From Pseudomonas sp. Irchel s3f7 (GTDB taxonomy: Bacteria; Pseudomonadota; Gammaproteobacteria; Pseudomonadales; Pseudomonadaceae), in contig NZ_FYDO01000021.1 in NCBI RefSeq assembly GCF_900187615.1, positions 62,001-126,000 of the forward strand: a stretch of 64,000 bases of DNA, in the 5' to 3' direction. A program made the position numbers and the translations under genes. Within the stretch, counting starts at the first letter, position 1, and every line of letters begins with the position of its first letter. Under the pieces are notes generated by a model. It ran no database searches. It worked only from the letters and a program-made list of their open reading frames with translations, and was not told where the DNA came from. Of this stretch, positions 39,940-49,869 are shown in pieces.

Positions 39940-40725
39940 ATGATACGGACACAAACCAACCTGCTGTTGAGTGCTGGCCTGCTGGCCGCGAGTCAAGCCA
40001 TGGCCGGCGATCTACTGCTGTGGCAGACCAACAGCCTGAGTTATCTGTATGGCAAGGATTTCGCGGTCAACCCGTCGATCCAGCAGACGATAACTTTCGA
40101 GCACGCCGACCGCTGGAAGTACGGCGATAACTTCATGTTCATCGACAGCACCTACTACAACGGCGAGAAAGACCGAAACAAAGGCGTCCACGCCTATTAC
40201 GGCGAGTTCAGCCCGCGCCTCTCTTTCGGCAAGATCTTCGACCGTCGTTTCGAATTCGGCCCGATCAAGGACGTGCTGCTGGCCATGACCTACGAGAACG
40301 GCGAAGACGACACCGAGGCCTACCTGATTGGCCCCGGTTTCGACCTCGCGGTACCAGGCTTCAACTTCTTCACCTTGAACTTCTATAACCGCCAGACCGA
40401 GGGTTCGCGCCCCGGCGATGATGTCTGGCAGATCACACCCGCCTGGTCCTACACCCTTCCATTGGGCAAATCGAACTTGTTGATCGATGGCTACATCGAC
40501 TGGGTCGTGGATAACGACCAGAACTCAAACGGCACCTACCACGCCAACGTCCACGTTAACCCGCAAATCAAATACGACCTGGGCAAAGCCTTCGGCTGGC
40601 GTGAGAAACAGGTGTATGTCGGCGCCGAGTACAGCTATTGGAAAGACAAGTACGGCATCCAAAACACCCAGAACTTCGACACGAATGAAAACACCACCAG
40701 CTTGCTGGTGAAGGTGCATTTCTGA
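39940..40725 (+). CDS. Tsx-like outer-membrane nucleoside channel, paralogue 1
   Basis: 261 residues from the ATG at 39940 (GAGGGAG upstream). Signal peptide cleaved after ALA-type 'SQAMAG'; the mature beta-barrel has 'LLLWQTNSLSYLYGKDFAVN', 'ITFEHADRWKYGDNFMFID' and ends in 'LLVKVHF', a terminal Phe as in outer-membrane proteins. Tsx-type channels pass nucleosides and bases, which fits the purine locus. Confidence 0.88.
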   Translation: MIRTQTNLLLSAGLLAASQAMAGDLLLWQTNSLSYLYGKDFAVNPSIQQTITFEHADRWKYGDNFMFIDSTYYNGEKDRNKGVHAYYGEFSPRLSFGKIFDRRFEFGPIKDVLLAMTYENGEDDTEAYLIGPGFDLAVPGFNFFTLNFYNRQTEGSRPGDDVWQITPAWSYTLPLGKSNLLIDGYIDWVVDNDQNSNGTYHANVHVNPQIKYDLGKAFGWREKQVYVGAEYSYWKDKYGIQNTQNFDTNENTTSLLVKVHF

Positions 40726-40925
40726 TGCTGCCTCGCAATAGCGCCCAAACCGTGTCATCGGCGCGCCATTGCGGAGCACTTGAGACCTGGCCGAGGAGTC
40801 AGTATTCTCCGCGGCCGCCCGAATCCGGTTTAAAAAAAAGCCCGGATGTAAATCCTGACCAGAAAGCCAGCTTATCCCGGCCCTGGACGGTATCAAGGCA
40901 ACCCAAAAACACTCTCAATCGACTG

Positions 40926-40954
40926 CTCCCGGGCCGTCGAACGGGAGTTTTTTT
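40926..40954 (+). terminator. Intrinsic terminator between the Tsx paralogues
   Basis: Stem CTCCCG/CGGGAG with a 10-nt loop followed by TTTTTTT. The rest of the 377-nt gap (40726-41102) holds no gene; a promoter for paralogue 2 must lie between 40955 and 41090. Confidence 0.8.
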
Positions 40955-41102
40955 GCTTTTTGAAAGCCTTGGCACAGCTGTTGCGCAGCGCAATAAAGCT
41001 GACCGAATGGATGATCGTTTAATGCTGCAAGAACAGGCGTCACACCAGAGCGCCGACCATAAAAAAATAACGTGGAACCACCTACTTTTTGGGAGCAACC
41101 GA

Positions 41103-41888
41103 ATGAAACGTACGTGCACTAGCCTGATGCTGGCAGGGTCGATGCTGGCCGGGGGCCAAGCCATGGCCGGCGAGTGGCTGCAATGGCAGGACAACAGTCT
41201 GACCTACCTTTACGGCAAGGACTTCCAGGTCAACCCGCGCATCCAGCAGACGGTGACCTTCGAGCACGCCGATGGCTGGAAATACGGCGACAACTTCTTC
41301 TTCATCGACAAGATCTTCTACAACGGCGAAGAAGACTACTACGCCGGAGAAAACACCCACTACGGTGAGTTCCAGCCGCGCCTGTCGTTCGGCAAGATTT
41401 TCGACCAGAAATTCGAGTTCGGCCCAATCAAGGACGTCTTGCTGGCCATGACTTATGAGTTTGGCGAAGACGACACCGAATCGTACCTGGTAGGTCCTGG
41501 TTTCGACCTGGCCATTCCTGGCTTCGACTACTTCCAGTTGAACTTCTACAACCGTCACACCGAGGGCGGCCGTCCGGGTGACGATGTCTGGCAGGTCACA
41601 CCCGTTTGGTCCTACACCGTCCCGGTCGGAGATTCGAACATCCTGATCGACGGCTACATGGACTGGGTCGTCGACAACGATGTGAACGACGAAGGCGAAT
41701 ACCACGCCAACCTGCACTTCAACCCACAGGTCAAATATGACCTGGGCAAGGCGCTGAACCTGGGTGCCAAGCAACTGTACGTCGGTGTCGAGTATGACTA
41801 CTGGAAAAACAAGTACGGGATTGAAGACAGCCAGGGCTTCAAGACCGATCAGAGCGTGACCAGCTTCCTGGTCAAGGTTCACTTCTGA
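41103..41888 (+). CDS. Tsx-like outer-membrane nucleoside channel, paralogue 2
   Basis: 261 residues from the ATG at 41103 (GGGAG at 8 nt); the long upstream extension of the frame has no start support. Same layout as paralogue 1: signal peptide ending 'GQAMAG', then 'EWLQWQDNSLTYLYGKDFQV', 'VTFEHADGWKYGDNFFFID', closing 'FLVKVHF'. The two are clearly a tandem duplication that has diverged, chiefly in loops such as residues 70-80. Confidence 0.9.
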   Translation: MKRTCTSLMLAGSMLAGGQAMAGEWLQWQDNSLTYLYGKDFQVNPRIQQTVTFEHADGWKYGDNFFFIDKIFYNGEEDYYAGENTHYGEFQPRLSFGKIFDQKFEFGPIKDVLLAMTYEFGEDDTESYLVGPGFDLAIPGFDYFQLNFYNRHTEGGRPGDDVWQVTPVWSYTVPVGDSNILIDGYMDWVVDNDVNDEGEYHANLHFNPQVKYDLGKALNLGAKQLYVGVEYDYWKNKYGIEDSQGFKTDQSVTSFLVKVHF

Positions 41889-41889
41889 T

Positions 41890-41990
41890 CCTGTAGGAGC
41901 GAGCCTGCTCGCGATGAACTAGAGAACGCCACGGGGGGTCAGGCTCCCAGCGTCATCGTTAACGTCCATCGCGAGCTTGCTCGCCCCTAA
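41890..41990. repeat. REP pair, variant type
   Basis: Inverted units of the GGAGCGAGCCTGCTCGCGA variety between convergent genes; the right unit overlaps the patatin stop region. Confidence 0.75.
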
Positions 41991-43141
41991 ATCAACCCCA
42001 GAAACCGGCACAACTCGCCCTTCTTGGCGAGCGCATCCCTGCGCCCCAACTCAATCAACTCGCCGCAATACCCCGCCTCGAACAGCAGATAACTCAGCAC
42101 CCCCGCCCCGCTGGTCTTGGTCGCACCCGGCCCACGCAAAAATAGACGCAACGCCGCCGGCAGCTCTTGGCGATGACGCGCAGCAATCTCGTCGATCGGC
42201 TGGCTAGGTGAAATCACCAGTACCTCCACGGGCGCCACACCCAGCGCACGGATCGGCGTGCCGTCGGGCATCAGGTGACTGAACTGGTTCAGGCGTTGCA
42301 ACAGTTCGATATCGCTTTCCAGGCTATCAATGAAGGTACTGTTGAGCATGTGCCCGCCGATTTGCGCCAGGGTTGGCTGCTGACCGGTGTACGTACGCAG
42401 CAAGGGTTGCTCGGGGTCGACGCCGCGGGGGTTGCCGCTGACACCCACCACCAGCACCCGGCTCGCGCCCAGATGCAACGCCGGGCTGATCGGTGCCGAT
42501 TGGCGAACCGCGCCATCGCCGAAATACTCTGCGCCGATCTTCACCGGGGCAAACAACAGCGGAATAGCCGAACTGGCGAGCAAATGATCAACGGACAACT
42601 GGGTCGGAACGCCAACACGCCGATGGCGCAGCCAGGCGTCGATTTTTCCACCGCCCTGATAGAAGGTGACCGCTTGACCCGACTCATAGCCGAACGCCGT
42701 CACCGCCACGGCCTGCAACTGCTGCTGGGCAATGGCTTCGGCGATGCCGTTCATGTGCAATTTGTCGTTGAGCAAATCCCGCAGCGGTGAACTGTTGAGC
42801 AACGCCACCGGCACCTGAGCGCCGATGCCTAACAAGCTGTGGCTGACAAAACGACTGGCCTGGCCGATCACCCCGGGCCAGTCACTGCGCAGCACCAGAT
42901 GACTGCGAAAACCCTGCCAGAAGGCCGTCAGGCGCTCGATGGCGCCCCGAAAGTCCATCGCCCCACTGGCGAGGCTGACGGCGTTGATCGCGCCCGCCGA
43001 GGTGCCGACGATCACCGGAAACGGATTGCGCGCTCCCGGCGGCAGCAATTCGGCGATTGCCGCCAGCACCCCGACCTGATACGCCGCCCGAGCCCCGCCG
43101 CCGGAAAGAATCAACCCTGTAACCGGTTCAGCAGAACTCAT
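41987..43141 (-). CDS. Patatin-like phospholipase
   Basis: 384 residues. Oxyanion 'LILSGGGARAAYQVGVLAAI', nucleophile elbow 'VGTSAGAIN' (GxSxG) and catalytic Asp in 'EYFGDGAVRQSAPISPALH' are all present. No signal peptide. A cytoplasmic Ser-Asp lipid acyl hydrolase similar to RssA-type proteins. Substrate unknown. Its start lies 34 nt after the acyltransferase stop; the two genes may be cotranscribed. Confidence 0.85.
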   Translation of the reverse strand: MSSAEPVTGLILSGGGARAAYQVGVLAAIAELLPPGARNPFPVIVGTSAGAINAVSLASGAMDFRGAIERLTAFWQGFRSHLVLRSDWPGVIGQASRFVSHSLLGIGAQVPVALLNSSPLRDLLNDKLHMNGIAEAIAQQQLQAVAVTAFGYESGQAVTFYQGGGKIDAWLRHRRVGVPTQLSVDHLLASSAIPLLFAPVKIGAEYFGDGAVRQSAPISPALHLGASRVLVVGVSGNPRGVDPEQPLLRTYTGQQPTLAQIGGHMLNSTFIDSLESDIELLQRLNQFSHLMPDGTPIRALGVAPVEVLVISPSQPIDEIAARHRQELPAALRLFLRGPGATKTSGAGVLSYLLFEAGYCGELIELGRRDALAKKGELCRFLGLI

Positions 43142-43174
43142 CGCAACGCTCCATGGTGCTTGGGAAACGGTTAC

Positions 43175-44107
43175 TCAACCGCGCTTGGCGTACAACTTGG
43201 GCTCACCCGGTGGACGGCTTTTGAAGCGGCGATGCGCCCACAGGTATTGCTCGGGATGCTCGCGCAGGACGCTTTCGATCCATTGGTTGATGCGCAGGCA
43301 GTCGGCCTCTTCGGTTTCGCCGGGGAAGCCCTCGAGCGGCGCATGGATCACCAGACGATAACCGCTGCCATCCGCCAGACGCTCCTGGGTGAACGGCACC
43401 ACCAGCGCCTTGCCCAGCCGCGCAAACTTGCTGGTGGCCGTCACGGTGGCGGCCTGGATGCCGAACAGCGGCACGAAGATGCTTTGCTTGGCGCCGTAGT
43501 CCTGATCCGGTGCGTACCAGATCGCCCGACCCGAGCGCAGCAACTTGAGCATGCCGCGCACGTCTTCACGCTCAATCGCCAGCGAATCGAGGTTGTGCCG
43601 TTCACGACCCTGACGCTGGATGTAATCGAACAACGGGTTCTTGTGCTCGCGGTACATGCCATCAATGGTGTGCTTCTGGCCGAGCAGCGCCGCGCCGATT
43701 TCCAGCGTGGTGAAATGCAGTGCCATCAGAATCACGCCCCGGCCCTCACGCTGGGCCTGCTGCAAATGCTCCAGCCCTTCGATGTGTGCCAGGCTCGCCA
43801 GCCGTTTGCGCGACCACCACCAGCTCATCGCCATTTCAAAAAAAGCGATGCCGGTCGAGGCGAAGTTTTCCTTGAGCAGGTGTTTGCGCTCGGCAGCGGT
43901 CATTTCAGGAAAACACAGTTCCAGGTTGCGCCTGGCAATGCGCCGTCTGTCGCCGGCCACGCGATACATCAACGCACCCAGGGCGCGACCGGTCCACAGC
44001 AATGCCGGATACGGCAACTGGACGATCAGCCACAACAGCCCCAAGCCACACCACAGCGGCCAGAAACGTGGAGATAGAAATGCTTTTTGAAAACGCGGGC
44101 GGTCCAT
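43175..44107 (-). CDS. Lipid A lauroyl acyltransferase (LpxL/HtrB-like)
   Basis: 310 residues from the ATG at 44107. One N-terminal membrane anchor (PLWCGLGLLWLIVQLPYPAL), then the acyltransferase motif H-x4-E in 'LMALHFTTLEIGAALLGQK', 'IDGMYREHKNPLFDYIQRQG', 'APDQDYGAKQSIFVPLFGI' and 'EQYLWAHRRFKSRPPGEP'. It adds a secondary acyl chain to Kdo-lipid IVA at the inner membrane. The frame stays open up to 44653, but that part overlaps minC and is not coding. Divergent from minC. Confidence 0.92.
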   Translation of the reverse strand: MDRPRFQKAFLSPRFWPLWCGLGLLWLIVQLPYPALLWTGRALGALMYRVAGDRRRIARRNLELCFPEMTAAERKHLLKENFASTGIAFFEMAMSWWWSRKRLASLAHIEGLEHLQQAQREGRGVILMALHFTTLEIGAALLGQKHTIDGMYREHKNPLFDYIQRQGRERHNLDSLAIEREDVRGMLKLLRSGRAIWYAPDQDYGAKQSIFVPLFGIQAATVTATSKFARLGKALVVPFTQERLADGSGYRLVIHAPLEGFPGETEEADCLRINQWIESVLREHPEQYLWAHRRFKSRPPGEPKLYAKRG

Positions 44108-44225
44108 TAATGCTTCCGGAATGACAATGGCCGCGCATTCTACATCGTTCGACCCGGCTTGCGGCCTGCGGGCGTTCTCGTTATAAGTCTCGGCACTTTT
44201 AGTGACAAGTCGTTGTATGCCGACC

Positions 44226-44963
44226 ATGAGCCAAACCGAACAGCTAGACCAAGATCCCGTGTTCCAGTTAAAGGGCAGCATGCTGGCCATTACGGTGCTG
44301 GAACTGGCCCGTAACGACCTCGAAAGCCTTGATCGGCAGCTGGCCGCCAAGGTCGCCCAGGCACCCAACTTCTTCAGCAACGCGCCGCTGGTACTGGCCC
44401 TGGACAAACTCCCGGCCAGTGAAGGTGCCGTCGATCTGCCGGGGCTGATGCGCGTTTGCCGCCAGCATGGCCTGCGTACCCTGGCGATCCGCGCCAGCCG
44501 CATCGAAGACATCGCCGCCGCCATTGCGGTCGACTTGCCGGTGTTGCCACCGTCCGGTGCCCGGGAACGCCCCCTGGACCTGATCGAAGGCGAACCGAAG
44601 AAAAAACCGGAAAAACCGCCCGAGCCGACCATCAAGCCGACGAAAATCATCACTTCGCCAGTACGCGGTGGCCAGCAGATTTATGCCCAGGGCAGCGATC
44701 TGGTGGTGATCTCCTCGGTCAGCCCGGGGGCGGAACTTCTCGCCGATGGCAACATCCATGTATACGGGCCGATGCGTGGTCGCGTGCTGGCTGGTGTCAA
44801 GGGTGACAAGAAGGCAAGGATTTTCTGCCAGCAAATGAGCGCTGAATTGATCTCGATTGCAGGCCATTACAAGGTTTCCGAGGACCTGCGCCGCGACCCG
44901 CTGTGGGGTTCGGGCGTGCAAGTCAGCCTATCGGGCGATGTGTTGAACATCATTCGTCTTTAA
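44226..44963 (+). CDS. minC: Septum-site determining protein MinC
   Basis: 245 residues from ATG 44226 ([20 protein letters not shown]). N-terminal FtsZ-inhibiting domain to about residue 110, a proline-lysine linker ([18 protein letters not shown]), and the C-terminal beta-helix that binds MinD ([20 protein letters not shown], '[16 protein letters not shown]'). It blocks Z-ring assembly near the poles. First of minCDE; 203 nt precede minD. Confidence 0.95.
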   Translation: MSQTEQLDQDPVFQLKGSMLAITVLELARNDLESLDRQLAAKVAQAPNFFSNAPLVLALDKLPASEGAVDLPGLMRVCRQHGLRTLAIRASRIEDIAAAIAVDLPVLPPSGARERPLDLIEGEPKKKPEKPPEPTIKPTKIITSPVRGGQQIYAQGSDLVVISSVSPGAELLADGNIHVYGPMRGRVLAGVKGDKKARIFCQQMSAELISIAGHYKVSEDLRRDPLWGSGVQVSLSGDVLNIIRL

Positions 44964-45166
44964 CGGATACTGCCGCATTTTCCAAGCATCTCGAAAACGT
45001 AGCGAAAACGGCTCAAACGAAGTAGGAAAAAGGTCAACAGCAGTGTTTACCGGGGGTAGGCATCGCTCAAAACCCAATTCCAGCCAAGGCTGTCCGACTG
45101 CAGTAGTTTTTAAAGAGATGTTTTTCAGGGGCTAAAAAAGTCCTTTTTCCTTAGGGGTGAAACACC

Positions 45167-45979
45167 TTGGCCAAGATTCTCGTGGTTACATCCGGCAAGG
45201 GTGGTGTGGGTAAGACCACCACCAGCGCCGCTATCGGTACCGGCCTCGCTCTGCGCGGCCACAAAACAGTGATCGTCGACTTCGACGTGGGCTTGCGTAA
45301 CCTTGACCTGATCATGGGATGCGAGCGCCGCGTAGTGTATGACTTCGTCAACGTGGTCAACGGCGAAGCCAACCTGCAACAGGCCCTGATCAAAGACAAG
45401 CGCCTGGAAAACCTCTACGTGCTGGCCGCCAGCCAGACTCGCGACAAAGACGCGCTGACCGTCGAAGGCGTGGAAAAAGTCCTGATGCAACTCAAGGAAG
45501 ACTTTGAGTTCGTGGTCTGCGATTCCCCGGCCGGCATCGAGAAAGGCGCCCACCTGGCCATGTACTTCGCCGATGAAGCGATTGTCGTGACCAACCCGGA
45601 AGTGTCCTCGGTTCGAGATTCCGACCGCATGCTCGGCCTGCTGGCCAGCAAGTCCCGTCGCGCCGAACGCGGCGAAGACCCGATCAAGGAACACCTGCTG
45701 ATTACCCGTTATCACCCGGAACGTGTGAGCAAAGGCGAAATGCTCGGCGTAGAAGACGTCAAGGATATCCTCTCGGTGACCCTGCTCGGCGTGATCCCTG
45801 AATCCCAGGCGGTGCTCAAGGCATCCAACCAGGGCGTTCCGGTGATTCTCGACGACCAGAGCGATGCCGGCCAGGCCTACAGCGACACCGTAGATCGCCT
45901 GCTGGGCAAGACCGTGGATCATCGATTCCTTGATGTACAGAAGAAGGGATTCTTCGAGCGCCTGTTTGGAGGCAACTAA
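45167..45979 (+). CDS. minD: Septum-site determining ATPase MinD
   Basis: 270 residues from a TTG start with AGGGGTG upstream. Deviant Walker A 'SGKGGVGKTTTSAAIG', switch I/II 'VDFDVGLRNLDLIMGCERRV' and 'CDSPAGIEKGA', and a C-terminal amphipathic membrane-targeting helix (LDVQKKGFFERLFGGN). It binds the membrane as ATP dimer, recruits MinC and is released by MinE. The TTG start may keep its level low; the 203-nt gap before it has no gene. Confidence 0.96.
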   Translation: MAKILVVTSGKGGVGKTTTSAAIGTGLALRGHKTVIVDFDVGLRNLDLIMGCERRVVYDFVNVVNGEANLQQALIKDKRLENLYVLAASQTRDKDALTVEGVEKVLMQLKEDFEFVVCDSPAGIEKGAHLAMYFADEAIVVTNPEVSSVRDSDRMLGLLASKSRRAERGEDPIKEHLLITRYHPERVSKGEMLGVEDVKDILSVTLLGVIPESQAVLKASNQGVPVILDDQSDAGQAYSDTVDRLLGKTVDHRFLDVQKKGFFERLFGGN

Positions 45980-45982
45980 GCA

Positions 45983-46237
45983 ATGAACCTTTTTGACTTC
46001 TTTCGTGCCAACAAAAAGCAAAGCACCGCGTCGGTAGCGAAAGAGCGTCTACAGATTATCGTGGCGCACGAACGCGGCCAACGCAGTACCCCGGACTACC
46101 TGCCGGCCTTGCAGAAGGAACTGGTCGAGGTAATCCGCAAGTACGTCAATATCGGGTCCGATGACGTGCATGTCGCTCTGGAAAGCCAGGGCAGCTGCTC
46201 GATTCTGGAACTCAATATCACCCTGCCAGATCGCTGA
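45983..46237 (+). CDS. minE: Cell-division topological specificity factor MinE
   Basis: 84 residues, 3 nt after minD. N-terminal amphipathic start [20 protein letters not shown], anti-MinCD helix ([20 protein letters not shown]) and a beta C-terminal dimer domain ([20 protein letters not shown]). It stimulates MinD ATPase and drives pole-to-pole oscillation. Confidence 0.96.
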   Translation: MNLFDFFRANKKQSTASVAKERLQIIVAHERGQRSTPDYLPALQKELVEVIRKYVNIGSDDVHVALESQGSCSILELNITLPDR

Positions 46238-46245
46238 GTCGATCC

Positions 46246-46405
46246 GACAGGAGCCACGGCGGCTCGATCATTTGGGCGCCCCTTTTTTGTAGGAGCCGGC
46301 TTGCCGGCGATGCAAGCAGCGCGTTGTAACTGTTACAACGCATTGATGCCATCGCTGGCAAGCCAGCTCCTACAGGCAGGGCGTCAAATGATCGAGCCGC
46401 CGTTG
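46246..46405. repeat. REP pair nested inside a long inverted repeat
   Basis: GGCGGCTCGATCATTTG-type arms at 46256-46274 and 46386-46403 (the complement AAATGATCGAGCCGCC) flank a complete REP pair (46288-46374), whose centre is itself a hairpin (GTTGTAACTGTTACAAC). The outer arms could be the minE terminator or a single larger element. There is a T6 tract (CCTTTTTTG) after the left arm. Confidence 0.7.
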
Positions 46406-46428
46406 GCATTTGTTACGAGGCTGTTTTA

Positions 46429-47064
46429 ATGCCGCTGTCCAACATCCACATCCTCCATGAGGACGCTGCCGTACTGGTGGTGAACAAGCCAACCCTGTTG
46501 CTCTCGGTCCCTGGCCGGGCCGATGACAACAAGGACTGCCTGATTACCCGCCTGCAGGAAAACGGCTACCCGGAAGCACGAATTGTCCATCGACTGGACT
46601 GGGAAACCTCCGGCATCATTTTGCTGGCCCGTGACCCGGACACCCATCGCGAGCTGTCTCGGCAATTTCACGACCGCGAAACCGAAAAGGCCTACACCGC
46701 CCTGTGCTGGGGTCAACCGGAACTGGACAGCGGCAGTATCGATCTGCCCCTGCGCTACGACCCGCCCACCAAGCCACGCCACGTGGTCGATCATGAGTTC
46801 GGCAAACATGCCCTGACGTTCTGGCGTGTGCTGGAGCGGTGCGGCGACTGGTGCCGTGTCGAGCTCACCCCGATCACTGGCCGCTCCCACCAGTTGCGCG
46901 TGCACATGCTTTCCATCGGCCATCCGCTGCTGGGTGACGGGCTCTATGCACATGAGCAGGCGCTGGCGGCCTGGCCACGCCTGTGCCTGCACGCAAGCAT
47001 GCTCAGCTTCACGCACCCGCAAAGTGGCGAACGCTTACTCTTCGAGTGTCCCGCACCTTTTTGA
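46429..47064 (+). CDS. RluA-family pseudouridine synthase
   Basis: 211 residues, short form without S4 domain. Catalytic motif 'ARIVHRLDWETSGIILLARD' (HRLDxxTSG with the active Asp), 'KAYTALCWG' and 'ELTPITGRSHQLRVHMLSIG', 'HPLLGDGLYA'. Family role: isomerises uridine in 23S rRNA (746) and tRNA (32) for E. coli RluA; the exact target here is not sequence-readable. Follows minE in many pseudomonads. Hairpin with TTTCATTTT at 47087-47119 closes the operon. Confidence 0.9.
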   Translation: MPLSNIHILHEDAAVLVVNKPTLLLSVPGRADDNKDCLITRLQENGYPEARIVHRLDWETSGIILLARDPDTHRELSRQFHDRETEKAYTALCWGQPELDSGSIDLPLRYDPPTKPRHVVDHEFGKHALTFWRVLERCGDWCRVELTPITGRSHQLRVHMLSIGHPLLGDGLYAHEQALAAWPRLCLHASMLSFTHPQSGERLLFECPAPF

Positions 47065-47086
47065 GTGACACCTGAGCCCCACCTGA

Positions 47087-47119
47087 AAACGCCCTTCCTT
47101 TGAAGGGCGTTTCATTTTC
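47087..47119 (+). terminator. Intrinsic terminator after rluA-like gene
   Basis: Perfect 11-bp stem AAACGCCCTTC/GAAGGGCGTTT with a CTTT loop then TTTCATTTTC. Confidence 0.85.
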
Positions 47120-47187
47120 AGTTACAAAAAAACACAACATAAAAGCAGCGTTAAAATATTGTCAAAAAAATGTAAACAAAAGTAAAA

Positions 47188-48063
47188 TTGTGGCACTCCG
47201 ACATCATTCAGGCCGCCCCCGTGCTCAGCAGTAAAGCGCTCCAATGCGACTACCCCGTGACCTTTGTTTTCGGCAGCACGACCCTTCACCTGAGTGAACA
47301 GCTGAGCATCGAAGCACGTCAGGCCCTCGAACAACTCATCAAAAAACGACGCGCCCAAAAACTCACTCGTGCAAGCGCACCATTGGTTTCGGGCAAAACG
47401 CCATTGTTTGCAAAGGTCCAGCCGCTGGACACATTCAAGGCCAAACTCCGGGTAAGCCTGGGTAAACCGCAGCGCAATGGGCGATTCGACTGGCCGCTGG
47501 AGGAGCTGATCAATACCCATGAAGCGCAGCGTCGAGGCATACAAATGCCACCGCTGCAAGGCTATGGGTACACCAGAAACCGACTGGGATTGACCCAGGA
47601 ATACTTCATTCTCACGCACCTGCTCGATGGTTATGTGGATGGCGTGCAGTGGCTAAAACGCAACCCGGGCGACGTTGAAACCTTCATTCAGAACGCCTTC
47701 GAGCTGTTGCAGTCCCTGTCCCGAAAGAACATCACGCACATGGATTTCTGGGCTGGCAACATCATGATCGGCGAAATGCCGCAGCAACCACTAAAAGCCA
47801 TCGACTTTGAAAACTGCTTCGCCGACCAAACCCATCATTTCAGCGAAACACTCGGCTTCCAGCTCGGTTTCTTCTATCGCCGGGACATCTACAAACTCAT
47901 CACCGAAGCGAACTACGATCGCCTTGTAGACGAGCACATCCGACAGTTTCCGGACCTATCGCGGCAGAAATTCGACGAGGTCTACCACGCGAGCAAGCAT
48001 GAACATATTGGCCGCAAACAACGTCGCGAAATATTCCTTAATGGCAATCTGATCATCGGCTGA
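47188..48063 (+). CDS. WaaP-like/lipopolysaccharide kinase-fold protein
   Basis: About 291 residues from a TTG at 47188; a GTG at 47221 is another possible start, and neither has a strong ribosome site. Kinase-fold catalytic residues: '[20 protein letters not shown]' (H-x-D-x4-N) and the metal site 'KAIDFENCF'. '[20 protein letters not shown]' is the hinge region. It is related to Kdo/heptose kinases (KdkA, WaaP); the substrate is unknown. The upstream region is AT-rich. Confidence 0.65.
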   Translation: MWHSDIIQAAPVLSSKALQCDYPVTFVFGSTTLHLSEQLSIEARQALEQLIKKRRAQKLTRASAPLVSGKTPLFAKVQPLDTFKAKLRVSLGKPQRNGRFDWPLEELINTHEAQRRGIQMPPLQGYGYTRNRLGLTQEYFILTHLLDGYVDGVQWLKRNPGDVETFIQNAFELLQSLSRKNITHMDFWAGNIMIGEMPQQPLKAIDFENCFADQTHHFSETLGFQLGFFYRRDIYKLITEANYDRLVDEHIRQFPDLSRQKFDEVYHASKHEHIGRKQRREIFLNGNLIIG

Positions 48064-48149
48064 CAGAGGCTCCCGGGTATTGCGAAAGCACTTGCCCAAT
48101 GCGCGGGGCCAATGCGTTAAACTGGCGCCATTGCTGTCTGGAGCTGCTT

Positions 48150-49439
48150 ATGCGCGAAGAGTTGAACCAAGGCCTGATCGATTTCCTCAAGGCCTCCCCT
48201 ACCCCATTCCATGCCACCGCCAGCCTGGTTCAGCGTCTCGAAGCGGCGGGCTATCAACGCCTCGACGAACGCGAACCGTGGAACACCGAAACCAACGGTC
48301 GCTACTACGTCACCCGTAACGACTCTTCAATTGTCGCGATCAAGATGGGCCGTCACTCGCCGCTGCACGGCGGCATTCGCCTGGTCGGCGCCCACACCGA
48401 CAGTCCCTGCCTGCGGGTCAAGCCACAGCCGGAACTGCAACGTCAGGGTTTCTGGCAACTGGGCGTCGAAGTGTATGGCGGTGCGCTGTTGGCCCCGTGG
48501 TTCGACCGTGACCTGTCCCTGGCGGGCCGCGTGACCTTCCGCCGTGACGGCAAGGTCGAGAGCCAGTTGATCGATTTCAAGGCCCCCATCGCGATCATTC
48601 CGAACCTGGCCATTCACCTCAATCGTGAAGCCAACATGGGTTGGCCGATCAATGCCCAGACCGAGCTGCCACCGATCCTCGCGCAATTTGCCGGTGACGA
48701 GCGCGTGGACTTCCGCGCCGTGCTCACGGATCAACTTGCCCGCGAACACGGTTTGAACGCCGACGTGGTGCTCGATTACGAGCTGAGTTTCTACGACACC
48801 CATAGCGCCGCGGTCATTGGCTTGCACGGTGACTTCATCGCCGGTGCGCGCCTCGACAACCTGTTGTCCTGCTACGCCGGCCTGCAAGCGCTGCTCACGG
48901 CAGATACCGACGAAACCTGCGTGCTGGTTTGCAACGATCACGAAGAAGTCGGCTCGTGCTCGGCCTGCGGTGCCGACGGCCCGATGCTCGAACAAACCCT
49001 GCGTCGCCTGTTGCCTGAAGGTGACGAATTCGTACGCACCATTCAGAAATCCCTGCTGGTCTCGGCCGACAACGCCCACGGTGTGCACCCTAATTACGCC
49101 GACAAGCACGACGCCAACCACGGCCCGAAACTCAACGCCGGCCCGGTGATCAAGGTCAACAGTAACCAGCGCTACGCCACCAACAGCGAAACCGCCGGTT
49201 TCTTCCGCCATCTGTGCATGGCTGAAGAAGTGCCGGTGCAGAGCTTCGTGGTGCGCAGCGACATGGGTTGCGGCTCGACCATCGGCCCAATCACTGCCAG
49301 CCACCTGGGCGTACGCACCGTGGATATCGGCTTGCCGACGTTTGCGATGCACTCGATCCGTGAACTGTGCGGCAGCCATGACCTGGCTCACCTGGTCAAA
49401 GTGCTGAGCGCGTTCTACGCCTGCCGAGAGTTGCCGTAA
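48150..49439 (+). CDS. apeB: M18 family aminopeptidase
   Basis: 429 residues from ATG 48150 (GGAG box). Dinuclear zinc residues are in '[15 protein letters not shown]' (His, Asp), '[20 protein letters not shown]' (Asp), '[18 protein letters not shown]' (Glu-Glu) and the final '[14 protein letters not shown]' (His). It removes N-terminal residues from cytosolic peptides as a dodecamer. Name used in Pseudomonas for this family. Confidence 0.93.
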   Translation: MREELNQGLIDFLKASPTPFHATASLVQRLEAAGYQRLDEREPWNTETNGRYYVTRNDSSIVAIKMGRHSPLHGGIRLVGAHTDSPCLRVKPQPELQRQGFWQLGVEVYGGALLAPWFDRDLSLAGRVTFRRDGKVESQLIDFKAPIAIIPNLAIHLNREANMGWPINAQTELPPILAQFAGDERVDFRAVLTDQLAREHGLNADVVLDYELSFYDTHSAAVIGLHGDFIAGARLDNLLSCYAGLQALLTADTDETCVLVCNDHEEVGSCSACGADGPMLEQTLRRLLPEGDEFVRTIQKSLLVSADNAHGVHPNYADKHDANHGPKLNAGPVIKVNSNQRYATNSETAGFFRHLCMAEEVPVQSFVVRSDMGCGSTIGPITASHLGVRTVDIGLPTFAMHSIRELCGSHDLAHLVKVLSAFYACRELP

Positions 49440-49446
49440 CCATACC

Positions 49447-49548
49447 CTGTAGGAGCGAGCGAGCTCGCGATGGACGTGAACGATGACGGGGGTTGCCTGA
49501 ATAATCGCGGCGCCCTTGAGTTCATCGCGAGCAAGCTTGCTCCTACAG
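49447..49548. repeat. REP pair, variant type
   Basis: Inverted units TAGGAGCGAGCGAGCTCGCG and TCGCGAGCAAGCTTGCTCCT between apeB and the small membrane gene. Confidence 0.8.
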
Positions 49549-49614
49549 TAGCAACCGGCGGCCCTTCCAAAAGCCACCTAGACTTTCAAATATACCTTCG
49601 ACAAGGCTGTTTTC

Positions 49615-49791
49615 ATGATCTCGATGTCTACGTTCCAAGCCATGCTGATCCCGATTCTTGCCGGGATGCTCATGCTGGCCATCGGCTTCAACTTTCGCGA
49701 CAAAAATATCGGCGTGTTCACCATGTGGATCGGCATGCTGACGATTTTGGCCACGGTCATCTTCAAGATCCTCGCCAAACTCAACGAATAA
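49615..49791 (+). CDS. 58-residue two-TM membrane protein
   Basis: Starts MISMSTFQAMLIPILAGMLM with AAGG upstream, continues LAIGFNFRDKNIGVFTMWIG and MLTILATVIFKILAKLNE. Two hydrophobic helices joined by a charged turn (RDKN). It stands between apeB and the large MscS channel and is read in the same direction with 78 nt to the latter, so it could be a small partner of the channel. No family name known to me. Confidence 0.65.
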   Translation: MISMSTFQAMLIPILAGMLMLAIGFNFRDKNIGVFTMWIGMLTILATVIFKILAKLNE

Positions 49792-49869
49792 ATCCTCCCA
49801 CCCGGCTCGCATTGGTTTAGACGGGCTCGTACACTCGGTCGATCCGCTCCTTGCGAGGTTGACCGCCTA

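Noticed and set aside
38434-39996. A 520-codon minus-strand frame opposite the urate permease
   Set aside because: Rich in His, Asp, Gln and Arg, the usual antisense shadow of a GC-rich membrane protein. Similar long shadows lie opposite puuD, prc, apeB and the MscS channel.
43175-44653. A 492-codon frame starting upstream of the lauroyl acyltransferase, on the minus strand
   Set aside because: The first 182 codons overlap the minC start on the other strand and have no family resemblance; the acyltransferase begins at ATG 44107 with a normal N-terminus.
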